A DNA stretch of 48,366 nucleotides from an uncultured Actinomycetes bacterium (GCA_903933585.1 CAIZKO010000076.1:1-48366), one strand, 5' to 3'. Positions 23,194 to 32,944 are shown, counted from the first letter of the stretch. The notes: generated by a model not told the origin, from the letters alone. A program made the numbers and translations.

Positions 23194-24507
23194 ATGACAA
23201 GCACTGAGTTGAGCGCACTAGAAGATGACTGTATCCAGATCCTCCAAGAGTTAATCCGAATCCCGAGTGTCAATTATGGCGAGGGTAAGGGGGATGAAGA
23301 GGCGGTAGCGCGGTATGTGGTCGGTAAGTTAGCCGAGGTTGGAATCGACTCTGAACTCATTGAAACTGGACCCAAGCGCTTTAACGTCGTTGCAAAGATT
23401 CCAGGACGAGACATCAGTCGCCCAGGATTAGTTGTGCATGGCCACCTCGATGTTGTGCCAGCGAACGCGGCTGATTGGAGTTTTGATCCTTTCTGCGGTG
23501 ACGTTAAGGATGGCTATGTATTAGGTCGTGGGGCCGTAGATATGAAAGATACCGATGCTATGTATCTGTCGATCGTGCGCTCGTGGGCCCGAAGCGGATA
23601 TCTTCCTCCGCGCAATATCCTCCTTGTCTTCTTTGCCGACGAAGAAGCAGGTAGTACTTACGGTTCACATTGGATGGTCGAAAACCGTCCAGAGATTTTT
23701 ACGGGTTATTCCGAAGCAATCTCTGAAGTGGGCGGATTCTCGGTAACGATCACCGGTGGTCATCGCCTCTACTTCATTGAGACCGCCGAAAAAGGGATTC
23801 AATGGATGGAGATTACGGCGCATGGCACCGCCGGGCACGGTTCCTTCATCAACCATGACAATGCTGTTACAAAGTTGGCCAAGGTTATTTCCAGAGTTGG
23901 CGAGCACGTCTGGCCACAACGTGAGACGGCGACAGGAGCGAAGTTCTGGGGCAAGATCGCCGAACTAACAGGTGAGAAGTACGACCCTGCGAACGCAACC
24001 GACCTCTTAAAACATATTGGTGGGGCCGCCCGCATGATGGGTGCCACAACTCAAAACACTGCAAATCCTTCCATTCTCAACGCTGGTTATAAAGCGAACG
24101 TTATTCCTGGATCTGCAACAGCAGTTGTCGATGGACGCTTTCTACCTGGCTTCGAACATGAACTCGAAGAGACAATGCGCCAACTCGTTGGTCAAGATGC
24201 CGAGATATCGGTTCAAGTCCGCGACAAAGCCCTCGAAGTTGAATTCTCTGGACCACTTGTAGATGCAATGAATGCGGCGGTCCTTTCGCAGGATCCCGAA
24301 GGAATTCCGGTTCCATATCTCATGAGCGGCGGAACCGATAACAAGGCCCTCAGCGAACTTGGAATCATTGGATATGGGTTTAGCCCGCTGCGACTTCCCG
24401 CTGACCTAGATTTCTTTGCGCTCTTCCATGGCGTAGACGAGCGAGTTCCAGTAGATGGACTCAAATTTGGAGTGCGCGCACTCCTGCACTTCTTTGAAAA
24501 CTGCTAA
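23194..24507 (+). CDS. M20/M25/M40 family metallopeptidase
   Basis: VVHGHLDVVPANAADWSFDPFCGDVKDGYVLGRGAVDMKD, FADEEAGSTYGSHW; ATG at 23194 preceded by gagggg is preferred over ORF-track start 23134. Confidence 0.92.
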   Translation: MTSTELSALEDDCIQILQELIRIPSVNYGEGKGDEEAVARYVVGKLAEVGIDSELIETGPKRFNVVAKIPGRDISRPGLVVHGHLDVVPANAADWSFDPFCGDVKDGYVLGRGAVDMKDTDAMYLSIVRSWARSGYLPPRNILLVFFADEEAGSTYGSHWMVENRPEIFTGYSEAISEVGGFSVTITGGHRLYFIETAEKGIQWMEITAHGTAGHGSFINHDNAVTKLAKVISRVGEHVWPQRETATGAKFWGKIAELTGEKYDPANATDLLKHIGGAARMMGATTQNTANPSILNAGYKANVIPGSATAVVDGRFLPGFEHELEETMRQLVGQDAEISVQVRDKALEVEFSGPLVDAMNAAVLSQDPEGIPVPYLMSGGTDNKALSELGIIGYGFSPLRLPADLDFFALFHGVDERVPVDGLKFGVRALLHFFENC

Positions 24508-24515
24508 GGAGTTTT
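24497..24515. terminator. Small hairpin between convergent genes (possible bidirectional terminator)
   Basis: AAAACT-gctaagg-AGTTTT perfect 6-bp stem spanning both stop codons. Confidence 0.3.
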
Positions 24516-25461
24516 AGCGCGCAGATATCTCGTCGAGCGCTACGCACACCTGCAGCGGAATTTCAATCTCTTCGACCGAGAGAGCGCCACGCAATTGCGC
24601 TCCGGTGCGCGCTCCTACAATGGCGCTGCTGACTCCAGGTTGATCTCGCACCCAACTTAAGGCGACTTCAATGGGGGAATAACCCAAACCCTCCGCGGCA
24701 ACGCACACGGCATCTACGATCGAACGCGCTCGCTGGTCCAAGTAAGGGGCGATAAAACTGGAGAAGTGCGGACTTGCACCCCGCGAGTCTGACGGGGTTC
24801 CATTTCGGTATTTTCCAGTAAGAACTCCACGGCCGAGTGGAGACCATGCGATAAACCCAACTCCTACTTCGTCGCATGCTGGCAGGAGTTCAGTTTCAGA
24901 TTCGCGATTGAGAAGTGAGTACTCAGATTGCGCGGAACTCAACGCAACCTTTCCGAAGAATGGATTTTGAATCGTAGCTGCTCGTGCTACCTGCCACCCC
25001 GCAAAGTTAGAGACTCCTACATAACGAACTCGACCGCTTGATACCGCAAAATCGAGAGCGGAAAGGGTCTCTTCCAAGGGCGTGTATGGATCCCACTGAT
25101 GTATCTGCCAGAGATCGACGTAATCAACACCGAGGCGTTCGAGAGAGGCGTCAAGATCGCCCAGAAGCGATGCTCGCGAATTGCTAATAGACCGCTCTCC
25201 GCTCTTAAAAGAAATTCCCGCCTTCGTTGCAATCGTGATCTCATCGCGGGGGACCAAAGTTCCGATAAAGCCGCCAATAACGCGCTCGGCATCCCCATCT
25301 CCATAGACAGCGGCGGTATCGATAAATGTTCCGCCTGCATCTAGATAGATCCGAAGTTGATTCGCCGCCTCATGTTCGTCGGTATCTCGACCCCAAGTCA
25401 TAGTCCCCAGCCCAATTCGCGATACTTGTAGACCGGATCGTCCTAAGGTGCGCTTTTCCAT
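24514..25461 (-). CDS. Aldo/keto reductase
   Basis: LGRSGLQVSRIGLGTMTWG, FIDTAAVYGDGDAE, VDYVDLWQIHQWDP, RYVGVSNFAGWQ. Confidence 0.94.
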   Translation of the reverse strand: MEKRTLGRSGLQVSRIGLGTMTWGRDTDEHEAANQLRIYLDAGGTFIDTAAVYGDGDAERVIGGFIGTLVPRDEITIATKAGISFKSGERSISNSRASLLGDLDASLERLGVDYVDLWQIHQWDPYTPLEETLSALDFAVSSGRVRYVGVSNFAGWQVARAATIQNPFFGKVALSSAQSEYSLLNRESETELLPACDEVGVGFIAWSPLGRGVLTGKYRNGTPSDSRGASPHFSSFIAPYLDQRARSIVDAVCVAAEGLGYSPIEVALSWVRDQPGVSSAIVGARTGAQLRGALSVEEIEIPLQVCVALDEISAR

Positions 25462-25509
25462 GAGGTGACCCTAGCAACCCTCAGGCAAATTTCTCGGTAA
25501 CCTAAGAGC

Positions 25510-26181
25510 ATGGCCAAGGTTCCCAGCTGCGAGGTTGTATTGGTGCGCCATGCTCACTCAACCGCCAATCTCAAGGGGATTCTGGCTGGTCGTGATAACC
25601 GAGTAGGGCTCTCGCCCCGAGGCAAGATTGAGGCAGAAGAGTTAGCAACCCTCCTTCAATCCAGTGAGTTCGACGCGATTTACTCATCCCCGCTACGGCG
25701 TTGCAGAGAGACAATTGCTCCACTTCTTGCGCGCCGGGCGCAGAAGGTAGAGTTTTTAGATGGTCTGATTGAGATGGAATATGGGCGATGGTCCGGGAAA
25801 TCATTGCCACTACTTGCAAAAGAGGATCTTTGGAAGACGATTCAAAGCCGTCCCAGCACCGTTCGCTTCCCAGGCGGAGAAAGTTTTTCGGAGATGTCAG
25901 TCCGTGCTAATCAAGCTGTACTTGCTCAGTCATCGGGGAAGCGTCGAATATTGGTGGTATCCCATGGTGATGTCATTAAATCCATCGTGGCCTTCCACCT
26001 TGGCCTTACCTTGGATCTCTTTCAGAGAATCGCGATTGATCCCGCATCCGTATCGACGATTCGACTTCCGGCCTCACAAATAATTCAAGTAAATTCAACC
26101 GCGCATCTTTCGAGGGGCGCAGCAGGACCCAAGGCTAAGCGTGATCGCTTTACCTTGGGTGGGGGAGAGGGAAGGAAATGA
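25510..26181 (+). CDS. Histidine phosphatase family protein (MSMEG_4193-type)
   Basis: VVLVRHAHSTAN, SSPLRRCRETI, VVSHGDVIKSIVAFHLGL; next to DUF3090 and SCO1664-family gene. Confidence 0.92.
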   Translation: MAKVPSCEVVLVRHAHSTANLKGILAGRDNRVGLSPRGKIEAEELATLLQSSEFDAIYSSPLRRCRETIAPLLARRAQKVEFLDGLIEMEYGRWSGKSLPLLAKEDLWKTIQSRPSTVRFPGGESFSEMSVRANQAVLAQSSGKRRILVVSHGDVIKSIVAFHLGLTLDLFQRIAIDPASVSTIRLPASQIIQVNSTAHLSRGAAGPKAKRDRFTLGGGEGRK

Positions 26182-26741
26182 GTAGATTTATATATAACCA
26201 TGAGAACGTTTCACGGTGCATCGTAGGAACGGTTGGTCTCCCTGGAGAACGCCAATTCTTTCTGCAGGTTGTATCCGAACAGGAGACTACCTGTGTAGCA
26301 ATTGAAAAGTCACAAGCCATAGCGCTCTCTGAACGGTTACGACTGATGCTGCGGGAGCTACGCAGAAATCAATTGGCTAGCCTCGATGAACTCAACGTGG
26401 CACTCGAGCGCGACGATACTGCCTTGGAATTTCCCATCACTGAAGATTTTCGGGTGGGAGTAATAGGGATCAGTTGGGATCAAGATACCCAACGCATTCT
26501 CGTTGAAGCCCAGGCGATAGGTGATGAGACCCTTACTGAATTGCTTGATGATGATGAGGCGGCGCTCTTGGAGGATGCGCCCGACCTTCTCTCTTTCAAA
26601 TTACGCATTCACCAAGCTCGCTCCTTCTGCGACAGAACCGATGCGGTCGCCGCCGCCGGGCGTCAGCCCTGCCCTTTCTGTGGGCTACCAGTTGACCCTC
26701 TCGGACATCTCTGCCCGCGCGCAAATGGATATCGCCGTTGA
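26178..26741 (+). CDS. DUF3090 family protein
   Basis: FIYNHENVSRCIVGTVGLPGERQFFLQV and C-terminal CPFCGLPVDPLGHLCPRANGYRR. Confidence 0.9.
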   Translation: MSRFIYNHENVSRCIVGTVGLPGERQFFLQVVSEQETTCVAIEKSQAIALSERLRLMLRELRRNQLASLDELNVALERDDTALEFPITEDFRVGVIGISWDQDTQRILVEAQAIGDETLTELLDDDEAALLEDAPDLLSFKLRIHQARSFCDRTDAVAAAGRQPCPFCGLPVDPLGHLCPRANGYRR

Positions 26742-27430
26742 CACCTGTACAGAAAATAATTGAGGGCGGCGAATTGCAGGTAGAAGGACGCTTTGTAGAT
26801 GCCTCCAATGCCACGCTCTTCGCTAAATGTGTCATGGGGGAGGAGGAAGTGGCGGTTATTTACAAGCCAATAGCAGGCGAGCGCCCTCTCTGGGATTTTC
26901 CAGATGGAAACTTGGCTCAGCGTGAATTAGCTGCGTATCTCCTTTCGGAGGCGCTCGAGATGCATCTTGTTCCTTTTACAATTATGCGCGATGGGACCTT
27001 CGGCCCTGGAATGGTGCAGGAGTGGATTGAAATTGACGAAGAGTTGGACGTCGTCGAATTAACTAGTAGTGCGAACGAACGCATCCGTCAGATGGCTCTC
27101 TTCGACGCCATCATCAACAACACAGATCGTAAATATGGGCATATCCTCCCAACCAAAGATGGCGCCATCTATGGGTGCGATCATGGGGTAACTTTTCACA
27201 CCGACCCGAAACTTCGCACCGTTATATGGCAATTTGCGGGTCAACAGTTCTCCGCGAGTGAACTGCAGGTGCTACGCAGCGCCCGGGAGCTCGCGCAGCG
27301 GAGTACGGAGGGCCTCATATCTCCTGCGGAAGTTTCCGCTCTGAAATCCCGGATAGAAGACCTCCTCGCTACGGGTACCTTTCCGGAGCCGAGCGAGGAT
27401 TGGCCAGCCGTCCCTTGGCCGCCTTTTTAG
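26738..27430 (+). CDS. SCO1664 family protein (PI3/4-kinase-like fold)
   Basis: TTG start overlapping DUF3090 stop; AVIYKPIAGERPLWDFPDGNLAQRELAAY, FDAIINNTDRKYGHIL, YGCDHGVTF. Confidence 0.88.
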   Translation: MTPVQKIIEGGELQVEGRFVDASNATLFAKCVMGEEEVAVIYKPIAGERPLWDFPDGNLAQRELAAYLLSEALEMHLVPFTIMRDGTFGPGMVQEWIEIDEELDVVELTSSANERIRQMALFDAIINNTDRKYGHILPTKDGAIYGCDHGVTFHTDPKLRTVIWQFAGQQFSASELQVLRSARELAQRSTEGLISPAEVSALKSRIEDLLATGTFPEPSEDWPAVPWPPF

Positions 27431-27446
27431 GTAGCCTTGCCGCCTC

Positions 27447-28697
27447 ATGGAAATTTTAAAGAACCCTTGGCCCAGCCCATCTCTTCCACATATCGACCAC
27501 CAGGTGCCTGCCTTGCGATTGCATAGTACGAGTGGACCCTTTGAAATTTTGCCCGGCTCAGAGCAGAGAATGTATGTCTGCGGCATTACTCCATACGACG
27601 CGACTCATCTTGGGCACGCCGCTACCTACCTAACCTTTGATCTCATCAATAGGTACACCCGATTAAGTGGTGGTTCCATGCACTTTGTAGAAAATATTAC
27701 CGATATCGATGAGCCACTCTTGGTGCGAGCAGAGCGAGATGGCTCCGATTGGCAAAGTTTGGCGCAGAAGGAGACCGACCTCTTCGCTGCCGATATGGCT
27801 GCACTGCGAATTCTGGCCCCGGAGTGGTTCGTCCCCGCAACGCAGGTCATGGATCTTGTTGACCAGGCGATTTCCGCAATGGAGCAGAATGGCTTTGTTT
27901 ATACCCTTGAAGGGGATTTCTACTTTCGAACGAAGGAGCTTTTAGCCGATCTGCCTTACCCCGAAGCAGAGTGCTTGCGCATCTTCGGTGAGCGTGGAGG
28001 AGATCCAGAGCGGAGCGGCAAGGAGCACCCACTTGATCCCGTTCTCTGGATTGCCAATAAAGAGGGGGAGCCTGGTTGGCAGTCATCGCACGGCTTCGGT
28101 CGTCCCGGCTGGCATATCGAATGCGCTGTCATAAGTTTGCGATACCTCTTGGGCGAAGATTTTCTCACCGGAGATTCAACGCGGTCATCTCTTATAGATA
28201 TCCAGGGTGGCGGGAGTGATCTAATTTTCCCACACCACTTCATGTCGGCGATTCAAGTTAAGGCCATCACTGGAGCGCAATTTGCGCGGGCGTATGTGCA
28301 TTCCGGGATGATCGGTCTTGATGGTGAGAAGATGAGCAAGAGCAAGGGTAATTTAGTCTTCGTTTCAAAACTTCTTGAAGAGGGAGTAGATCCCGTAATC
28401 ATCAGATTTGCATTACTACGAGATCACTATGCCTCTGACCGCATGTGGAGCCAAGAGATCTTGATTTCTGCAACGTCGGATGTCGCTCGAATTAGAATGG
28501 CGCTCTCGCGAAATGAAGTTGCGCCAACCGCTGCTGTCGTAGCCGAAATCATCACCGCCCTGAGCGAGAATCTTGATACCCCCAAGGCAATGGCGGCGAT
28601 CTTTACCTGGGTAGATGCGACCGAGTCAGGCTTAGTCGGAGGCTCTACAGGAGAGTTGGCCAGAGCTTTAGATAGCGCTTTGGGTCTCGCCTTCTAG
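27447..28697 (+). CDS. mshC: Cysteine:1D-myo-inosityl 2-amino-2-deoxy-alpha-D-glucopyranoside ligase (mycothiol biosynthesis)
   Basis: CysS-like: YVCGITPYDATHLGHAATYLTFDLINR, GWHIECAVIS, KMSKSKGNLVFVSKL; position after SCO1664-family gene. Confidence 0.93.
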   Translation: MEILKNPWPSPSLPHIDHQVPALRLHSTSGPFEILPGSEQRMYVCGITPYDATHLGHAATYLTFDLINRYTRLSGGSMHFVENITDIDEPLLVRAERDGSDWQSLAQKETDLFAADMAALRILAPEWFVPATQVMDLVDQAISAMEQNGFVYTLEGDFYFRTKELLADLPYPEAECLRIFGERGGDPERSGKEHPLDPVLWIANKEGEPGWQSSHGFGRPGWHIECAVISLRYLLGEDFLTGDSTRSSLIDIQGGGSDLIFPHHFMSAIQVKAITGAQFARAYVHSGMIGLDGEKMSKSKGNLVFVSKLLEEGVDPVIIRFALLRDHYASDRMWSQEILISATSDVARIRMALSRNEVAPTAAVVAEIITALSENLDTPKAMAAIFTWVDATESGLVGGSTGELARALDSALGLAF

Positions 28698-28784
28698 GCT
28701 AAACTCATCCCCTATAGCGAAGAGCTTCTTATCCTGCCGCTCGGATAAGTTCTTCGAAGCCGTCTATCACTGGAGCCTTGAACA

Positions 28785-29462
28785 ATGGAAGCAGTTCTCT
28801 TTGATATGGACGGCACTCTCATCAACTCAGAGCCATACTGGTTGATTGCAGAGACCGCCCTCATGGCTCGATATGACCATCAGTGGACCGATGCAGATCA
28901 GGCGTATTGCCTGGGTGGCCCGCTTCCTAAAGTTGGCGCCTATATGTCTCGATTAGCCGCTGCTGCAGAAGATGCGCTCTACTTTGAAAATGAGTTGGTC
29001 CGATTAGTTGCAGAGCAATTCACCAAGGGTTTGGAGTTCATGCCGGGTGCACAAGCCTTAGTAGATGACCTCGTGCAATCCAAAATCCCGGTGGCCCTTG
29101 TCTCCGCTAGCCCACGCCTGCTCGTAGATTCGGCGATCTCGCTCTTACCACGTGGAACTTTCGTCACCAGTGTCTCAAGTCAAGATGTGAAGGTGAGCAA
29201 GCCAGATCCCGAGAGTTACATCAAAGCCGCAGTACACCTCGGAGTAGATATCACTCGGTGCGTCGTCCTTGAAGATTCTCGAACTGGTATTGACGCTGGA
29301 CTCGCCAGCGGAGCCGTCGTGATCGGAATTCCACATTTGATCACCTATCCGCCAACCCCTCGACTTCACTTACGTCGCGATCTTGCGGGACTTAAGACGA
29401 CGGATATTCGAGAGATTTTCCAGATCGAGAGCGAAGAGGCTAGTAATGCGACCAGAATTTAA
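28785..29462 (+). CDS. HAD-family hydrolase/phosphatase
   Basis: VLFDMDGTLINSEPYW, VSASPR, SKPDPESYIKAA, LEDSRTGIDAGLASG. Confidence 0.93.
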   Translation: MEAVLFDMDGTLINSEPYWLIAETALMARYDHQWTDADQAYCLGGPLPKVGAYMSRLAAAAEDALYFENELVRLVAEQFTKGLEFMPGAQALVDDLVQSKIPVALVSASPRLLVDSAISLLPRGTFVTSVSSQDVKVSKPDPESYIKAAVHLGVDITRCVVLEDSRTGIDAGLASGAVVIGIPHLITYPPTPRLHLRRDLAGLKTTDIREIFQIESEEASNATRI

Positions 29463-30303
29463 TTACGGCGACCGAGTTCAGCTCACCGATGCCAAGGGAA
29501 AGTTGCACACCATTACTCTCAAAGAGGGAGGGGAGTGGCACACGCACAAGGGCTGGCTTATCCATGATCAGATTGTTGGAGCGCCTCAAGGTTCTGTTGT
29601 AGAGACGACCGCCGGCTTAAAATTCTTGGCCTTCAAACCCCTGCTCGGTGATTACGTTCTCTCTATGCCACGCGGAGCAACGATCGTCTATCCAAAGGAT
29701 GCCGCCCTCATAGTTGGCTTTGCAGATATTGCACCTGGATTGCGAGTACTCGAAGCTGGAGTCGGATCCGGAGCTCTCACAATCTCGTTGCTGCGCGCCG
29801 TCGGTCCAACTGGAGCCGTCGACTCGTACGAGCGACGCGCAGAGTTTGCTGAGATTGCCACCAAAAATATTCACAATTACTTTAATGGAGCACCAGAGAA
29901 CTGGACTCTCACTCTCGGATCGGTGCAAGATAAATCGAGCGAAGTTAAATACGATCGAATCGTGCTCGACATGTTGGCGCCATGGGAGTGTGTTGAATTG
30001 GCAGATAGCGTTCTGCATCCCGGGGGAGTTTTGTTAGCCTATGTCGCAACTACGACGCAATTGTCGGCGATGGCCGAGGCGATTAAGGAATCTGGACGCT
30101 TCACGGAGCCCGAGAGCAGCGAATCGCTGGTTCGCCAATGGCATCATGAAGGGCTAGCAGTGCGCCCCGTGCATCGCATGATTGGACACACAGGTTTTCT
30201 CATCCAAGCTCGACATTTAGCACCTGGCGTTACTGCGCCTTTGCGTCGGCGCCGTCCATCAAAGGGTGCTTATGGCCTTCCTGAAGACGAGAGCGTTATT
30301 TAA
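29446..30303 (+). CDS. trmI: tRNA (adenine-58-N1)-methyltransferase TrmI
   Basis: LEAGVGSGALTISLLRAVGPTG, VLDMLAPWE; ATG at 29446 (MRPEFNYGDRVQL) preferred over ORF-track start 29383. Confidence 0.93.
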   Translation: MRPEFNYGDRVQLTDAKGKLHTITLKEGGEWHTHKGWLIHDQIVGAPQGSVVETTAGLKFLAFKPLLGDYVLSMPRGATIVYPKDAALIVGFADIAPGLRVLEAGVGSGALTISLLRAVGPTGAVDSYERRAEFAEIATKNIHNYFNGAPENWTLTLGSVQDKSSEVKYDRIVLDMLAPWECVELADSVLHPGGVLLAYVATTTQLSAMAEAIKESGRFTEPESSESLVRQWHHEGLAVRPVHRMIGHTGFLIQARHLAPGVTAPLRRRRPSKGAYGLPEDESVI

Positions 30304-30805
30304 CCGCCAAGAGATCTACGACGAATACTAAGGTCTCGTTAGCGGGAATATTACCCGCGCCTTGCGCTCCGTATGCCAGCGCAGGTGGAATGATGAAGAG
30401 CCGGCGTCCACCTATCTTCATTCCGGGAATACCTTGCTGCCATCCTGGAATCAAATTTGCTAGCGGCGCGGTGAAAGGTTGGGCTGTCCACGAAGTTTGA
30501 TACACAACTCCGGTCTTCCAGGACATTACGACATATTGCGCAGTAACCGTGGAGGAGGTGATCGCGGCAGCTCCCGATCCGACAATTATATCTTTCGAGA
30601 TGAGGCTTGCTGGGGCTGCTCCAACTGGTTTTCCAATTACCGGAGCCACTCCTGGCGTTGCTGAAACCGAAGGCAGTTCAGTGGTCAAGGTATTTGCCTT
30701 TCCTGAAGATTGAGAGGTCGAGTGCGCACCGATGGCCACTCCTAGAACGATGATGAGAAGAATTCCGACGGCGATGACGATTTTTCTCTTCTTTAAGAAT
30801 TCCAT
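30296..30805 (-). CDS. FKBP-type peptidyl-prolyl cis-trans isomerase with N-terminal signal/anchor
   Basis: N-terminal hydrophobic segment IVIAVGILLIIVLGVAIG; LIPGWQQGIPGMKIGGRRLFIIPPALAYGAQGAGNIPANETLVFVVDLL. Confidence 0.93.
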   Translation of the reverse strand: MEFLKKRKIVIAVGILLIIVLGVAIGAHSTSQSSGKANTLTTELPSVSATPGVAPVIGKPVGAAPASLISKDIIVGSGAAAITSSTVTAQYVVMSWKTGVVYQTSWTAQPFTAPLANLIPGWQQGIPGMKIGGRRLFIIPPALAYGAQGAGNIPANETLVFVVDLLAVK

Positions 30806-30860
30806 GAATCTTCTCCTTAGAAATCAGGTGGTGATAGTAGCAAACGCATAGAGTACGGGT

Positions 30861-31787
30861 GTGTCAGACCAGAAGACCGAACGGCTCATCAACCTCACGA
30901 TGGCGCTCCTTGCCACGAAGCGCTTTCTCAGCAAGGGTGAGATATTTCAACAGGTCGCTGGATATGTGGGCACTCCCGAGACAAAAGAGCGCATGTTCGA
31001 GCGTGACAAGGATGATCTACGCAAGCTCGGCATCTCCATACAAGTCGGAACTCACGACCCACTCTTTGATGACGAACCGGGATACCGAATTCTAGAGAGT
31101 GAATATGAGCTCGATATTGGGGCACTCACTCCGACTGAACTGTCTTATCTCTCCTTGGCGGCAACCATCTGGCGCAATCAACTCTTCTCTGCCAGCGGTG
31201 CCCTGGCTCTAGTAAAGCTCGATGCTCTCGGTGGCACCGCTCTTCGCGAAGATTTCGGTCATGCCACGCTCTCGTTGGAGAACGAAACCCCACTCTTTCC
31301 CGCACTCTGGGACGCGCTCACCGAATCTCAAAACATCTCTTTCACCTACCGCAGCAAGATCACGAGCACTCGACATGTCTCGCCGTACGGTTTAACACTC
31401 TGGCACGGCACATGGTATCTAGCTGGAATAGATCTCGAGAAGAATGAGTTACGAGTATTTCGCGTATCTCGCATCACTTCTGAGATCACCCTTGAAGGAA
31501 AGATCGGAGCCTTTAAGGTTCCAGATGACTTTCGCATCGAACAACACCTCATCATGTTGCAGCCCGAACCACAGACGCACTTCACGGCACGTGTGCGAGT
31601 GGGTCGGTGCCACAGTCTGCGCTCCAAATCCAAGATCACTAATGTCGATGCCGAATGGGATCGTTTAGAGTTCTCGCTCGGAAATAACTGGCGCGAAGAG
31701 ATTCTTTGGTTTGGGGCGGATCTTGTTTTGGAGAGCCCCGCCGAAAACGCTGCGGAGATCATGGCACTTTTACGGAGCAAACTATGA
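30861..31787 (+). CDS. pafB: WYL-domain transcriptional regulator PafB
   Basis: GTG start; HTH then WYL domain (ISFTYRSKITSTRHVSPYGLTLWHGTWYLAGIDLEKNELRVFRVSRI). Confidence 0.9.
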   Translation: MSDQKTERLINLTMALLATKRFLSKGEIFQQVAGYVGTPETKERMFERDKDDLRKLGISIQVGTHDPLFDDEPGYRILESEYELDIGALTPTELSYLSLAATIWRNQLFSASGALALVKLDALGGTALREDFGHATLSLENETPLFPALWDALTESQNISFTYRSKITSTRHVSPYGLTLWHGTWYLAGIDLEKNELRVFRVSRITSEITLEGKIGAFKVPDDFRIEQHLIMLQPEPQTHFTARVRVGRCHSLRSKSKITNVDAEWDRLEFSLGNNWREEILWFGADLVLESPAENAAEIMALLRSKL

Positions 31788-32719
31788 GTGAGACCGCCCT
31801 AGACCGAGTGGCACGTGCCCTCAATTTGATTCCCTTTATCGCTAGCAACCCCGGATTGTCTGTGGTCGAAATTGCGTCACGATTCAATTCGACGCCAACA
31901 CAAATCTCCAAAGATCTATCGCTTCTTCACATGTGCGGGCTACCTGGTTACTCACATCTGGAATTGCTGGATATCGATTATGAAGATCCGAATTATGTAT
32001 CAGTTACAGAGGCGCAGGTCTTGGATCAGCCACGTTCGCTCACCCAGATCGAAGCGCTCACGCTCGTGCTAGGGCTGCAGTTGCTCGGTGAACTTGCCTC
32101 AGATCAGAGTGAAGCTCTTGCGATTTCTGCTTTGCAATTACGAATAAGCAATCTCTTTGGCGAACAGTTGGCTGGAAAGGTGACTGTAGCGGACGCTATT
32201 GTTGACTCACCAATAGCAAGAAAGATTTCTCAAGCGATATCTCACCATCAGCACTTGGTCATTCATTACACCTCTGCTTCGAGTGATTCAGTGAGTGACC
32301 GTGAAATATTTCCGCTGGAGATTAATTACCATAATGGAATTGGGTATTTGAGCGCCTTTGCTACCGAAGCTAGGGAGTTGCGCACCTTCCGCTTGGATCG
32401 CATAGACGCAATCTCCGTGGGCACATCAGATCCTGAATTTATCGAAACCGTAGTACGCCCAGGTGGCGGTCAAGAGTTAAGCGATATTGAAATTGAGATG
32501 GGGCGCGATGGCTTCTTCTTCATAGAAAAACATAACGAAATTGTTACCTCCTTCCACGAGATCGGGGAGCGCTTTCGAATAACGTTAAGGGTCACCCCTG
32601 GAGAATGGATAACCCGTACATTGCTGGCTTGGCCCAGCCAGATAACTGTTCTCCGTCCCACCGACCTCGCGGATGCTATTCGGGAACGAATCGCCAGCGC
32701 CTTAGCCAATTACCACTAA
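31784..32719 (+). CDS. pafC: WYL-domain transcriptional regulator PafC
   Basis: Second HTH-WYL protein, ATGA overlap with pafB; ATG at 31784 preferred over ORF-track start 31706. Confidence 0.9.
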   Translation: MSETALDRVARALNLIPFIASNPGLSVVEIASRFNSTPTQISKDLSLLHMCGLPGYSHLELLDIDYEDPNYVSVTEAQVLDQPRSLTQIEALTLVLGLQLLGELASDQSEALAISALQLRISNLFGEQLAGKVTVADAIVDSPIARKISQAISHHQHLVIHYTSASSDSVSDREIFPLEINYHNGIGYLSAFATEARELRTFRLDRIDAISVGTSDPEFIETVVRPGGGQELSDIEIEMGRDGFFFIEKHNEIVTSFHEIGERFRITLRVTPGEWITRTLLAWPSQITVLRPTDLADAIRERIASALANYH

Positions 32720-32748
32720 GATTGACCTACCTCGAGATTGGAATATAA

Positions 32749-32934
32749 ATGGGAGACCTTAAGCCCTGGCACATCGTTATCGTCGTACTTGTCTTTGTCG
32801 TTCTCTTTGGAGCGAAACGGCTTCCGGATTCCGCAAAGTCAGTCGCCAAGTCACTCCGTATTTTCAAGGACGAGCTGAAGACGCCAGAAGAGAAAAAACT
32901 AGATGGCGGTTCTTCTTCTACACCTTCCAACTAG
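32749..32934 (+). CDS. tatA: Sec-independent protein translocase subunit TatA
   Basis: [42 protein letters not shown]. Confidence 0.96.
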   Translation: MGDLKPWHIVIVVLVFVVLFGAKRLPDSAKSVAKSLRIFKDELKTPEEKKLDGGSSSTPSN

Positions 32935-32944
32935 GAAGTAGTCA

